A DNA stretch of 39,920 bases from a virus: positions 1-39,920 of IMG/VR virus record IMGVR_UViG_3300044959_000080; one strand, written 5' to 3'. Each line of letters starts with the position of its first letter. The first letter of the stretch is position 1. The notes under the pieces were generated by a model. That model was not told where the DNA came from. It ran no database searches and saw only the letters and a list, made by a program, of their open reading frames with translations. Below, in pieces: positions 1 to 8,282 of this stretch. The position numbers and the translations under genes are program-made.

Positions 1-128
1 TCCGTCATCTCCCACCGCATTTGCTGTAGGAGTTCACATACGGCTTGGATACGACCCTGCTTGGTGAGGACATCCACCCCATCGTGAGGGGGATTCATCG
101 GAGGCTGACGATGACCGATGACCTTCAT
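1..128 (-). CDS. Hypothetical protein, 3' end cut by window start
   Basis: An open frame starts with ATG at 128 and runs off the left edge after 42 codons (begins MKVIGHRQPPMN), too short to be picked up by a length filter. It lies 33 bases downstream of the capsid gene on the same strand. Position after the major capsid gene would fit a head-completion or other virion gene, but the visible sequence (Pro-rich start, then a helical segment ending LLQQMRWEMT) is not recognised. The ribosome binding site is weak (AGGG about 10 bases upstream). Its presence shows the window does not begin at a gene boundary. Confidence 0.5.
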   Translation of the reverse strand, partial: MKVIGHRQPPMNPPHDGVDVLTKQGRIQAVCELLQQMRWEMT

Positions 129-161
129 GTTGCACCAACCCTGTACTGCCGTACTTGGTTC

Positions 162-1091
162 TTACGAACCCTGCACACCCAGCACACCCATCCAGTCCGT
201 ATACCCCACACTAAACGCACAAGTGATGGACTGAAGCATACCCTTCGTACGGAAATCGGTCTCCATGTCCGTACTGGGCTTCTCTCTCCAGAAGAAATTG
301 AGTTTATGCTGGGACGGCGAAGTCATCAGGAACCAGTTGTTTGCGTCAATCAGATACGGGTCAACGATGAGTGTATCAACGGCACTGCGCAACACATTAT
401 CGTAAGTAGCAAACCCCGAAGCAGCAGGCGCAATATTCGTACCGCCCTGAATGTTCGCATAGGTTGTGGACTGCAGCAGTGTCTTCGCTGTCCATTCAAG
501 TTCGGGTGGAACCAGTAGAATCTTCGGTTCCAACACGATGGGCTGTTCGCGATGGTTCACCCAACGACGGAACCGACGCAACGCCGATGTAAGCGTCGTT
601 GCCGACAGCGCACCCGACAATCGGTTGGTAAATGTACCCCCACTCAGGAGCGACTGCGTACCAAATAGTTGACGACCGTTTGCGTCCGCCGTGAACCCGT
701 TGTTAATCACTGAGTGCGCCACAACCTCAATCGTGGTCTTCATACTACGCACCGCTTCTTGGACGAGTTGCTTACCCACCTTCGCATAGAGGTCTTCACG
801 GAGCAGGCGTTTACTAATCGCCCACATCATACCATAGTCCTTATGCACATAGACCACACGGTCGCCCTGAATCACACGGTCAATCGGTAGTTCCTGACCG
901 TCCGCGTTCCATTCGGGAACCAACCCGAACCCGCTCAGAATCAGTTCCTCTTCGTACGCCTTGTTCGATGTTCCCACATTAAAGACTTTGGAGTAGAATT
1001 CAGGATACGACCCATACTCGTTTTGGAAAACCTTCCGTATCCCAACCCTTAGCAAATCAGGAAACTGCTGAGATGTCATCAAACCTGCCAT
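162..1091 (-). CDS. Major capsid protein, Mu gpT-like (HK97 fold)
   Basis: The 309-aa product matches the pattern of Mu gpT-type major head subunits: an N-terminal segment with FYSKVFNV, a central RQLFGTQSLLSGGTFTNRL block, then a helix and PKILLVPPELEWTAKTLL. It ends with a WFLMTSPSQHKLNFFWREKP block and FSVGYTDWMGVLG near the C-terminus. These proteins form the icosahedral shell. A GAGGGGTGA ribosome binding site lies 7 bases before the ATG and overlaps the stop region of the upstream decoration-like gene, so the genes are translationally close. No N-terminal protease-cleaved delta domain is evident, consistent with a separate scaffold gene upstream. The family call rests on motif resemblance, and the length is normal for the group. 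Confidence 0.88.
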   Translation of the reverse strand: MAGLMTSQQFPDLLRVGIRKVFQNEYGSYPEFYSKVFNVGTSNKAYEEELILSGFGLVPEWNADGQELPIDRVIQGDRVVYVHKDYGMMWAISKRLLREDLYAKVGKQLVQEAVRSMKTTIEVVAHSVINNGFTADANGRQLFGTQSLLSGGTFTNRLSGALSATTLTSALRRFRRWVNHREQPIVLEPKILLVPPELEWTAKTLLQSTTYANIQGGTNIAPAASGFATYDNVLRSAVDTLIVDPYLIDANNWFLMTSPSQHKLNFFWREKPSTDMETDFRTKGMLQSITCAFSVGYTDWMGVLGVQGS

Positions 1092-1108
1092 GCTTTATTC
1101 ACCCCTCA

Positions 1109-1786
1109 TTATGTTGCTGTAAACGGTTGCACCAGCCGAATGTGCAGACCTTTCACCTGCTCCACAAAACTACTGTCAGGTTCGTTATGACGGAAAACGG
1201 GTTCATCTACAATACGAAGCACTACACCATGCACCGCTTCACCCGACGCCGACCGTCGCACACCCCAACGACCCCTACTGCGGTGGTAAATCAACCGCAC
1301 AGGGTCGCCAACACGGATATTCTCAGCAGCAGGCGGTGCTTCGGGGTTGACATAATCGCCCCCTGTATTCGTTAGCCCATCACCCGTAATGCGATACGCA
1401 AACAACTCCGAACCGACCCCAAGCGTCGCTACTGCGATACGGTTGTTGTATTCACCGCCAAACGCAGGGTACACCAACGGATTGAGGGCTACCCCCAAGA
1501 TGATACCAAACGGAAGTTGAGGCTGTGTCGTATGCAAAAAAAACCGCTGCGCTCTTCCTGCAGCGTCAATACTTACCAAGTCCCCAACCACAGGATAAGC
1601 CTGTGCGTCATTTATAGCACTACTCGTCGGTGTTCCACTTACATATCGACTCCAAACAGGGTCAGACGCATGACGACCATCTGGGTTCGGCTCCACCAAC
1701 ACCATGTCGTAGTTGACCGCATTACACCCATCCCATAGGAAAAGCATATTCCCTGTCCGACGATACGGTTCTACTCGTGTATTCAT
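1109..1786 (-). CDS. Capsid decoration-like protein, paralog 1
   Basis: The 225-aa protein is the promoter-distal member of three tandem paralogs next to the capsid gene. Shared blocks are YRRTGNMLFLWD near the N-terminus, a VGDLVSID block, PFGIILGVALNP, a VATLGVGSELFAYR strand, RVGDPVRLIYHRSRGRWGV and a C-terminal GLHIRLVQPFTAT. The many short beta-strand-like GD-x-V and G-V segments resemble DUF2190/head-decoration proteins that stud HK97-type shells; that role is inferred from position and style only. A GGGGTGA ribosome binding site lies 5 bases before the ATG. Length is identical to paralog 2, which suggests recent duplication. Confidence 0.6.
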   Translation of the reverse strand: MNTRVEPYRRTGNMLFLWDGCNAVNYDMVLVEPNPDGRHASDPVWSRYVSGTPTSSAINDAQAYPVVGDLVSIDAAGRAQRFFLHTTQPQLPFGIILGVALNPLVYPAFGGEYNNRIAVATLGVGSELFAYRITGDGLTNTGGDYVNPEAPPAAENIRVGDPVRLIYHRSRGRWGVRRSASGEAVHGVVLRIVDEPVFRHNEPDSSFVEQVKGLHIRLVQPFTAT

Positions 1787-1869
1787 CTACTTTCACCCCA
1801 CCACATAGATACGATGTGGGGCACAAAGACCCCACCGCTTCTTAGACGAAGTTATCATCAAAAAGTTCC
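1787..1869. other. Short gap with GC-rich hairpin between paralogs
   Basis: An inverted repeat GTGGGG / CCCCAC with an 8-base loop sits at about 1815-1834. No T tract follows it on the transcribed (minus) strand, so it is a poor intrinsic terminator and could instead modulate RNA stability or translation. The paralog-2 side of the gap carries the string GACGAA...AAAAAGTTCC, which recurs in the next gap (2577-2603). The duplication therefore seems to have included intergenic DNA. Confidence 0.4.
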
Positions 1870-2547
1870 TTAGCCTGTAATTGTGTACGGCTGCACCAAC
1901 CGAATATGGAGACCCACAAGATTGTCATTCAGTGTTAAACCATCCGTCTGGGTTCTTGGAGGACGAGACACATAATTCAACACCACCCCGTGTACATGCA
2001 CCGAACCATTCACTGGGGGGACGGCTTTGATAACACCCCACCGACCCGTTGCAATATGATACAATAAACGAACAGGGTCGCCTATTCGAATCGGGTTTTC
2101 ATTAATAATGTTTTCGTCTGGATTCGTATAATGACCTGCTAAAAAAGTCGTCCGAATACGATACATAAACAGTTCACTTCCTACACCCAAAGTCGCCACC
2201 AAAACACGGGGGCGTTGGGTGGCAGGATTCATGTACTGCCCAGCAAACGCAGAATAACCCGCAGGACTGATACCTGCCCCAATTACAATACCAAAAGGAA
2301 GCAGCAAACTATCCGTTCCACCTGTAGTTCCAAAAAGATAATAACGCCGTACTTCACCCGCCGAATTCATGATGACCAAATCGCCCAATAACGGAACCCG
2401 ATTTTCTGGGTTGTCCCCTGCATGACCACTATAACCGCTGGTATTCGCAAACGGAAGCAGTTCCGTCTGATAGTTTGCAGGATTCTCGTCATCCCACAAC
2501 ATCACCACATTCCCTGTCCGACGAAAGGGAGACAACACGGTCGTCAT
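1870..2547 (-). CDS. Capsid decoration-like protein, paralog 2
   Basis: The 225-aa product is paralogous to its neighbours at 1109-1786 and 2605-3126. It begins MTTVLSPFRRTGNVVMLWDD and shares LLGDLVIMNSAGEVRRYYLF, PFGIVIGAGISPAGYSAF, VLVATLGVGSELFMYR, IRIGDPVRLLYHIATGRWGV and GLHIRLVQPYTITG. Predicted structure is mostly beta. The role as a head decoration or head-fibre protein is inferred from its place between scaffold-like and capsid genes. A GGGTGAG ribosome binding site precedes the ATG. Divergence among copies is high in loops but low in the GVGSEL and GDPVRL blocks, so the fold rather than the surface is conserved. Confidence 0.6.
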   Translation of the reverse strand: MTTVLSPFRRTGNVVMLWDDENPANYQTELLPFANTSGYSGHAGDNPENRVPLLGDLVIMNSAGEVRRYYLFGTTGGTDSLLLPFGIVIGAGISPAGYSAFAGQYMNPATQRPRVLVATLGVGSELFMYRIRTTFLAGHYTNPDENIINENPIRIGDPVRLLYHIATGRWGVIKAVPPVNGSVHVHGVVLNYVSRPPRTQTDGLTLNDNLVGLHIRLVQPYTITG

Positions 2548-2604
2548 CTAACTCACCCACCCACTTTCTTTCATTTGACGAAACCAATCCAAAAAAGTTC
2601 CACC

Positions 2605-3126
2605 TCATGTACGACTGAACCGCACCACATAACCCGTTATATCCTTCGGTTTCTGAACCAGACGCACTATACGGAACGGGGGGGGAAGAGAAGGTTCAAT
2701 CACAAGAAACACAGGCTGTATCCCCCACCGTTGCAAAACCGTTTCATGAACGAAATCAACTCTTGAACCAACAACAAGACCGCCGTCATCGTAGTAAGAA
2801 CCAGTATTCTTATTTAATTGATACGCCAACAACTCCGAACCTTCACCTAACACCGCCACCGTTGCTCTACGATGATACTCACCCCCAAACGGGGACTCTC
2901 GAACAGGCTCACCGATAACTATCCCGTAAGGATACACCTGCCAACCCGATGATTCGGTTTTGGGTTCATATCGCTTAAGCGTTCCGTTTTCTTTGTCAAT
3001 CTCCACCAAATCACCCAGTATCGGGTCAGTATAATTAGGATGAAGCGGTAGCACCGCCGTATCATACGCTTCACCCCACAAGGCTAATCGGTTCCCCGTA
3101 TGACGAATCAGCGAACCACGAGTCAT
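2605..3126 (-). CDS. Capsid decoration-like protein, paralog 3 (short)
   Basis: At 173 aa this is the shortest and most divergent of the three tandem paralogs. It keeps the RHTGNRLALWG start, PILGDLVEIDKENGTLKRYE, YPYGIVIGEPVRESPFGGEY, VAVLGEGSELLAYQL and a terminal PPFRIVRLVQ block, but lacks about 50 residues of insertions found in the 225-aa copies. It may represent the ancestral minimal form or a trimmed copy. It is the first of the three to be transcribed. A GAGGCGGTG ribosome binding site overlaps the 14-base space after the upstream stop. Function as a shell-binding protein is inferred. Confidence 0.55.
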   Translation of the reverse strand: MTRGSLIRHTGNRLALWGEAYDTAVLPLHPNYTDPILGDLVEIDKENGTLKRYEPKTESSGWQVYPYGIVIGEPVRESPFGGEYHRRATVAVLGEGSELLAYQLNKNTGSYYDDGGLVVGSRVDFVHETVLQRWGIQPVFLVIEPSLPPPFRIVRLVQKPKDITGYVVRFSRT

Positions 3127-3140
3127 TCAACACCGCCTCA

Positions 3141-3596
3141 CTAAACGATAATCGTTTTGTTCTTGTCCGCGTCGTCTAACATCTTCTGACCGTATTCCTT
3201 CAAGTCCTCCCACGAACGCTCCGCTCTGCGTATGGCTGCCTCCACCTTCCGCTTCCGCATTTGGTTGACCTCTTCCGTCAACTTCGCCTTCCGTCTCATC
3301 AACACCAACTCGTTGAATTCCTGTTGACCGTACGCATTACGCTCCCGACCCCCCACTTTCGAGACCAACCGCCACCCGTATCGCTCCATCGCTCTGTAGT
3401 TCTGCGGGTGGCTCAAGTCCTTCGCTGCCCAGAAGTAGTCATAACCCGCTTCGCAGTGGAACACATCCAACGGGTCAGGCTCATAAAGGATGTCGACGGT
3501 TCCTTTGTCCTGAAACAGTTCGCTAACCGATTCGGGTTCATGACTCTGGGCGGGTTCTGCTTCGATGGGTTCTTCAACCTCAGGTTTCCGTTTCAT
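3141..3596 (-). CDS. Hypothetical head-region protein
   Basis: The 151-aa protein has an acidic Glu/Pro-rich N-terminus and a central DYFWAAKDLSHPQNYRAMER-type segment followed by GWRLVSK. A run ending NELVLMRRKAKLTEEV leads into a long basic/acidic helix (residues about 105-145). Proteins with this layout (a short globular FWA..D...N...GW core plus LVLM-R and a coiled coil) recur beside capsid genes of phages but have no assigned function that I know. It overlaps the upstream scaffold-like gene by ATGA, implying coupled translation. A scaffold accessory or minor head role is the position-based guess. Confidence 0.6.
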   Translation of the reverse strand: MKRKPEVEEPIEAEPAQSHEPESVSELFQDKGTVDILYEPDPLDVFHCEAGYDYFWAAKDLSHPQNYRAMERYGWRLVSKVGGRERNAYGQQEFNELVLMRRKAKLTEEVNQMRKRKVEAAIRRAERSWEDLKEYGQKMLDDADKNKTIIV

Positions 3597-4198
3597 TTCT
3601 TCTGTGCCTCCTTCAGGTAATCACCTAAGATGTCCTCTGCAGGGATACCCCACAACTCAGACCAACGATTGACTGTCTGCCATATGTTATCAGGTACACT
3701 CCGCAGAGGGTTCTTCTTTTGGGCGTAGTCCTGTTTGAACTCGGAGAACAAATCCTCTTTGGCTTTGTACATTCCATAGAGGGTGAACACCGACGCTTTG
3801 ATAACCTCAGGCGTAATCGACTCAGGTGGCTGAGACGCTAACCACTTCTGTACGGCTTCCGTCAAATACGGCACACGACCTAAAGTGGGATACTGCGATA
3901 CGACATCATGTACCGCCGTCCGTATCACCGACTCGACCGCCATCCGCTGTATCGGTGGCGGTTCAGGAGCCGACTCTTCTTCGCCTTCCCCTTCCGTTTC
4001 TTTGGTTTGACGGGGCGGGGCATAGGAAGCGTTGCGGTACTCCACCCCATCAGGGCTGATGTCGAAACCCATCGCCTTCAGGTCTTCTAACCAGACCTCA
4101 TCAAACGACGGAATCTGTTCTGAATCATCAACCTCTACCGTCGTCGCAACTGTACCCTGTGCTGACGCACCCGCTATGCTTTTCGTATCTTCCATCAT
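3593..4198 (-). CDS. Scaffold-like protein
   Basis: The 201-aa product has a low-complexity, strongly acidic N-terminal half (GEGEEESAPEPPP at about residues 72-84) and a predicted all-helical C-terminal half ending in KKAQ-type basic residues (YLKEAQKK). That composition and the position between portal and capsid genes are typical of podoviral scaffolding proteins, which bind capsid protein by a basic C-terminal helix. This is inference; no scaffold motif is diagnostic. Two consecutive ATGs (4198 and 4195) lie after GAGGAGTGA, and the second has the better spacing. It is separated by one base from the preceding small gene. Confidence 0.5.
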   Translation of the reverse strand: MMEDTKSIAGASAQGTVATTVEVDDSEQIPSFDEVWLEDLKAMGFDISPDGVEYRNASYAPPRQTKETEGEGEEESAPEPPPIQRMAVESVIRTAVHDVVSQYPTLGRVPYLTEAVQKWLASQPPESITPEVIKASVFTLYGMYKAKEDLFSEFKQDYAQKKNPLRSVPDNIWQTVNRWSELWGIPAEDILGDYLKEAQKK

Positions 4199-4199
4199 T

Positions 4200-4418
4200 T
4201 CACTCCTCAGTCTGTGTCAGGATTGAATCAATCGCTAACAACAAGTCGTTGCATAACTTCGCAACGGCTTGTAATTCAGCCACATCTTCCTTACTCAACC
4301 GCTCCCCGTACAGGATTTCACCCACCGCTTTGTCCCGACGGTTCACTAACATCTCTTTGATTTCGTTGACCGCATTCGCACACCGAACCATGAAGTCCAT
4401 CGAATACGGAGCCGTCAT
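4200..4418 (-). CDS. Small hypothetical helical protein
   Basis: The 72-aa protein is predicted to be entirely alpha-helical (MVRCANAVNEIKEMLVNRRD, then ERLSKEDVAELQAVAKLCND) with no recognised domain. Its ATG overlaps the portal stop by four bases (ATGA), so it is probably translated by coupling after the portal. Small helical genes between portal and scaffold are common in podoviruses and may be minor head or chaperone-like factors; nothing in the sequence decides this. Confidence 0.6.
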   Translation of the reverse strand: MTAPYSMDFMVRCANAVNEIKEMLVNRRDKAVGEILYGERLSKEDVAELQAVAKLCNDLLLAIDSILTQTEE

Positions 4419-6082
4419 ACGGGTTCACCCCCCATCGACGGGGGCACACCACCCGATGGCACACCCTGCGCCAACGACGCTAATTGCTGCATAGCCACCA
4501 TCTGCGACGCCGTATCCATCACCTGCTGCTGCGCTAAGGCTTCCTCTTCTTCGGTCGGCTTCTCACCCAGTATCTCTTCAGGCTTCGCGACACCCATCAA
4601 CTTCAGGATTCGGGAGTCGATTTCCCATCTGCCTTTAGGACTCAAAGTCTGGTAGAACAGTTCCCGTATCATCAGCCAACGCTGACGGTCGGTTTCGCGG
4701 TTTACTTGTGCCGTGTTCGGTTCGATACTGAACTCCGTCTCGTGGTAGAGTTCGTCTTCCGTAAACATATCACTGGGAGCCACCCCGCCCACCAACGACG
4801 CCTCTATGAGCGGATTGCCGTACTGCTTAATGAGGAGCAAATCCATCAAAGCGTCCCGACGCAGGCATTCCTTCCCCATATTGTAGTATTGCTTAAACCG
4901 TACACTGCCTTCCAACAACGCCGATTCAACGGAGTACGCCGTCGTATAACGGTCAGGCTGACCCAACATAATCTCCGATATACCGCTCACCATCTTGGCT
5001 AATTCCAAGAGTTGCTGCTCTTCCTGAAGCAGACCCGTAAACTGCTGAGGCATAACCAGCACATCAATATCCGCAGGGGTCTCAATCGGAACCTTCAACC
5101 CTGCCGAGAACTCTTGGATTTGCTGGGCAGGGGAGTTCTTCCGCACTTTGAAAACGGGGAGGTTGGTGAGTAGTAAGTTATCCAATCTCAGATTATGCAA
5201 CTCGTTGATTTCCGCTTCAATATCGAACAGCAACCGACCGACACCTTCACCAAACAGACCCAACCGTCGATTGATGGTGTACACCACATACGGGGGGGTA
5301 GGGAGGGTGTACTCTTTGAAATGGAGGATGTAGCCATACAAAGGTAAGTAAATGACCTCAATCCACTTGTCCTCCCACCAGAAGTACATGCGGTTGACCC
5401 AGACCACACCCCACCCCGTTTCGGGTGTCAACTCAGGGTCAGGACGCAAATCCTTCGCCACGATACCGACGCCAATCCGACTCAGGATTTCGTCAGGGAC
5501 ATCGAACTCTTCCATGAACCGTTTGATACTATACGCTTCGCGATGACCAATCGCCAAGACATCCTCAAACCGCCGTACGGCAGGGTAAACAAAGAAGTTC
5601 TCCAACGGCACATACTCAGTCGCAGGGTACTCCTTTCCATGCTCCTTCTTCCACGACTTGAACCCCACCCCCGTCCCTAACAACACCGCGTCAAGGATGA
5701 TAGGGTAAAACGACTCGGAACGCTTCGATTGGCGTTGGTAATGGAACAGCACCTCTTCCAACTTCCCAATCTCCGCCATACGGTCGGTTCTGATGGGGGT
5801 GAGGTTGATGTACGGTTGCGTATGGAAATGCGCTACATATAACCGCAACACCAACGCCTCCACCATCCACCGTAAAACAGGCAGATGGATGTTCGACCCG
5901 CCTTTGAAGTGGGGCTGACGCTGAACCTCCATCCGCCACGACCGACGCAACCGCTCAATATCAGCATGCGACGGCGTTGAGGTGTCCAAGATGTAGCGGT
6001 TGCGTTTCCACCAATCTAAGGCTTCCTGCAACCGCTTCGGGATTTGAATGAGTTCCTGATACCCGACCGCCGTCGATTCCAT
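4415..6082 (-). CDS. Portal protein
   Basis: The product (555 aa from ATG 6082) has the phage portal layout. The N-terminal part contains HFKGGSNIHLPVLRWMVEAL (the SN-x-H-x-P motif followed by a helix). The middle has VLLGTGVGFKSWKK and YPATEYVPLENFFVYPA, the wing/stem region contains GLFGEGVGRLLFDIEAEINE, and the C-terminal clip/crown is helical and Gln-rich. Portals form the dodecameric DNA-packaging vertex and docking site for the tail. An alternative TTG start at 6112 would add ten residues but overlap the upstream gene. ATG 6082 lies one base after the upstream stop (TGATATG), which fits the tight spacing used throughout this arm. Confidence 0.85.
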   Translation of the reverse strand: MESTAVGYQELIQIPKRLQEALDWWKRNRYILDTSTPSHADIERLRRSWRMEVQRQPHFKGGSNIHLPVLRWMVEALVLRLYVAHFHTQPYINLTPIRTDRMAEIGKLEEVLFHYQRQSKRSESFYPIILDAVLLGTGVGFKSWKKEHGKEYPATEYVPLENFFVYPAVRRFEDVLAIGHREAYSIKRFMEEFDVPDEILSRIGVGIVAKDLRPDPELTPETGWGVVWVNRMYFWWEDKWIEVIYLPLYGYILHFKEYTLPTPPYVVYTINRRLGLFGEGVGRLLFDIEAEINELHNLRLDNLLLTNLPVFKVRKNSPAQQIQEFSAGLKVPIETPADIDVLVMPQQFTGLLQEEQQLLELAKMVSGISEIMLGQPDRYTTAYSVESALLEGSVRFKQYYNMGKECLRRDALMDLLLIKQYGNPLIEASLVGGVAPSDMFTEDELYHETEFSIEPNTAQVNRETDRQRWLMIRELFYQTLSPKGRWEIDSRILKLMGVAKPEEILGEKPTEEEEALAQQQVMDTASQMVAMQQLASLAQGVPSGGVPPSMGGEPV

Positions 6083-6083
6083 A

Positions 6084-6299
6084 TCAGACCTTCGCTTTCT
6101 CAATCGACTCAATCAGAGCGTCCGCAAAGGAACGAATCACCGAATCGACCACCTCATCGGACACACCGAACCGTTGTGCCAAGTTCCGACTGAAGTCGCC
6201 TTGAATCAGACGGTTCGCCTCTTCAGAGACCAGCGTAATCAGGAACGGCTTCAGATACCGAAACACCACCTTCGTCATCATGTATATCCACCCCGTCAT
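6084..6299 (-). CDS. Small hypothetical protein
   Basis: The 71-aa protein starts with an amphipathic/hydrophobic stretch (WIYMMTKVVFRYLKPFLITL) and continues as soluble helices (SDEVVDSVIRSFADALIESI). Its ATG overlaps the amidase stop by four bases. An alternative in-frame ATG pair at residues 7-8 follows GGGGTGGA, so the start is uncertain. The location next to the amidase invites a lysis role such as a holin-like or amidase-regulating factor, but only one weakly hydrophobic segment is present and no clear transmembrane helix, so I leave it unassigned. Confidence 0.55.
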   Translation of the reverse strand: MTGWIYMMTKVVFRYLKPFLITLVSEEANRLIQGDFSRNLAQRFGVSDEVVDSVIRSFADALIESIEKAKV

Positions 6300-6796
6300 T
6301 TGAGTTCACCACCGAATATCTTCAGCAGTTTACTGAGTTCCTCTTTATCAATCGACGGACACGCCGTCGACTTGAAATCCCAGTGGAAGCGTATCACCCA
6401 CCCAAACTTCTTCTGCAACAACGCCAAAAACTCCGCCAACTTCAGCAGTTGCGGACGGGTCTTGTTGTGGTTGCCCCACACCACGATACCCACCGTCCCT
6501 GTGTTATGGTTCTCACAGTGCGCTCCAATTAGACTAATGGGACGCAACGCCCACACGATACCCTCAGGGGTAATCCCAAAGTGATACCCAACCCCTAACC
6601 AGCCCCGCCGTTTATGCCAAGCGTCAATTTTGAACCACGAATCAATCCCCACAAACCGCGTATCGTCCCCCGTATGGTGAACGACCACCGTATGAATCTT
6701 ACGGGTGGGCTGAAGTTCACCCACATACGCCTTCACATCATGGATGGGACGGAACGCCCATGTAGCCTTCCTGCTCCTCCCCTTCTTCAGAACCAT
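6296..6796 (-). CDS. N-acetylmuramoyl-L-alanine amidase (T7 lysozyme/PGRP type)
   Basis: The 166-aa enzyme belongs to the Amidase_2/PGRP family that cuts the amide bond between MurNAc and the stem peptide at lysis. Visible features are TVVVHHTGD (zinc His about 40), WHKRRGWLGVGYHF (catalytic-type Tyr71), ITPEGIVWALRP, GAHCENHNTGTVGI and FHWDFKSTACPS with His138 and Cys146 as the other zinc ligands. The residue two before the Cys, Lys128 in T7 lysozyme, is Thr here, as in many PGRP amidases. The AAGGAG ribosome binding site five bases before ATG 6796 supports this start, even though it gives a 59-base overlap with TerL. No signal peptide is seen, so export would need a holin. Confidence 0.88.
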   Translation of the reverse strand: MVLKKGRSRKATWAFRPIHDVKAYVGELQPTRKIHTVVVHHTGDDTRFVGIDSWFKIDAWHKRRGWLGVGYHFGITPEGIVWALRPISLIGAHCENHNTGTVGIVVWGNHNKTRPQLLKLAEFLALLQKKFGWVIRFHWDFKSTACPSIDKEELSKLLKIFGGELK

Positions 6797-8282
6797 ACCG
6801 ACTCCTTAGACGACTGAAGGTCTCAGGTTGTTCCGTCTCCCATACGGCTCTGGGTGTCCGTATCACATCCGACACCGTATCCAACCGCTCCTGACGACGG
6901 TGGATAAGGTTCACCACCGCGTTATAGGTCATGTCTTCTACTTCGACCTCTTCTTCCTGAGGCGCATATTGAAACGACCACTGCAGATAACCCGCCTCAC
7001 ACAACCAATAGACCACATATCTGAAGGCGTCTATCGAATCGTCATTTTCCTTTGGAACTTCTTTACCCTCTACAAAGCAGTACCGCTGCAACCGATAAAA
7101 GAAATCGACAACGGCGGGGGTGTTAAGGTCGAACTTGATGAGGTTCCTACGCAGGAGTTCGTTGACGACACTCAACGAATGCTGCTGCTTCTTGGTCGCA
7201 GGCAACGCACTGAACCGCTCAATCACCTTCGTCGCAGGCACAAACTCGTTGGTGTCCTTCTGGTTCAACTGCGAATCGTAGACCATCAACTCAGGATACT
7301 GACCCCGTACCTTACAACGCTCTTCGACCATCGCCACGAACTCACCTAACGACTTATAACGCTCCTCAAAGACATCGACCACATAGACGACACCCTCACT
7401 GACCTTCACCCCCACATACGCCGACATGTGATTATAGCCCCAGTCCAACCCACCGTAATAAACACCATCCTCAGGAACGGTGCTAAGGTGGTGTTCGCCC
7501 AACGCAGGGAATATCCGCTGGTCAGTGAAATCGCCATATAACCGACTCATCGCTTTGTCGCCACCCATCAACTTCGCCGTACGCTGTACCTCACCTGTAT
7601 CGATGAATCGGTTCTCTTCCAAACGCAAAAAGTCGCAGTATATATCGGGGTTGCCCTGCTTCCCCTTCAGCAAAACCTCTGTGTACATCCAAGTCAATCC
7701 CTTCAACGGCGTCGCCGTAATCAACACCAACCCACCCGTATCTAAGGTACGCATGAGCAGCGTCTGATACGCCTCATACGGTGGCTCCTCATCGATGATG
7801 ACCAAGTTCAGACTGACACCCTCTAAGTTCAATAACCCGACCCGATGGCTCTTGAACTCTAATATGCTCCCGTTTTTGAAATGCAACCGATGATACCGCT
7901 TGTCATACGCCCTTTCCCAATCTTCACCCACCAACCGCTTCGGTGAACAGTACCTGAGTATCTTCGGACGAATCGTCATCTCAATCAGCGAATAATCAGG
8001 CATAAGCCAACGCACATAAACGGGGGGCTTGATGTCCCTGAAGGGGTGTTCAGCCAAACACCACCATATCGCCTCAATCACCGCCGATTCCGTTTTGCCA
8101 CTACGGTTCGCACCAAACAACGCTTTGACCTTGATGTCCTGACGCTTCCAAAAGTCAATCACCTTCGGGTTCGGTACAGTCAGGATACGGTGGCGGAGTA
8201 GGTCAGGCACACCACCCCGCTCACCCTCCAAAACAAACACGAAGTCCAACCCACTCGGCGATACGACTTTTTCATACTTCAT
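6738..8282 (-). CDS. terL: Terminase large subunit
   Basis: The 514-aa protein is the packaging motor ATPase-nuclease. Walker A is GANRSGKT (57-64), Walker B is LVIIDEEPP (Asp164, catalytic Glu165/166) and the coupling motif is LITATP (187-192). The RNase H-like nuclease shows GGLDWGYN (Asp280), VYDSQ (Asp336) and NDDSIDAFRY (Asp415/418). Length and motif order are normal for TerL of short-tailed phages. The ATG overlaps the upstream stop by four bases. The last 59 bases also encode the start of the amidase in another frame. The Arg-rich, variable C-terminus (SRLRSRYGSEEGEEQEGY) would contact portal or be dispensable. Confidence 0.95.
   Translation of the reverse strand: MKYEKVVSPSGLDFVFVLEGERGGVPDLLRHRILTVPNPKVIDFWKRQDIKVKALFGANRSGKTESAVIEAIWWCLAEHPFRDIKPPVYVRWLMPDYSLIEMTIRPKILRYCSPKRLVGEDWERAYDKRYHRLHFKNGSILEFKSHRVGLLNLEGVSLNLVIIDEEPPYEAYQTLLMRTLDTGGLVLITATPLKGLTWMYTEVLLKGKQGNPDIYCDFLRLEENRFIDTGEVQRTAKLMGGDKAMSRLYGDFTDQRIFPALGEHHLSTVPEDGVYYGGLDWGYNHMSAYVGVKVSEGVVYVVDVFEERYKSLGEFVAMVEERCKVRGQYPELMVYDSQLNQKDTNEFVPATKVIERFSALPATKKQQHSLSVVNELLRRNLIKFDLNTPAVVDFFYRLQRYCFVEGKEVPKENDDSIDAFRYVVYWLCEAGYLQWSFQYAPQEEEVEVEDMTYNAVVNLIHRRQERLDTVSDVIRTPRAVWETEQPETFSRLRSRYGSEEGEEQEGYMGVPSHP

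Noticed and set aside
1815-1834. GC-rich hairpin as an intrinsic terminator or a fifth TGGGG promoter
   Set aside because: There is no T tract after the stem on the transcribed strand. CGGTGGGG is present, but no -35 or -10 boxes lie at the 18-bp spacing.
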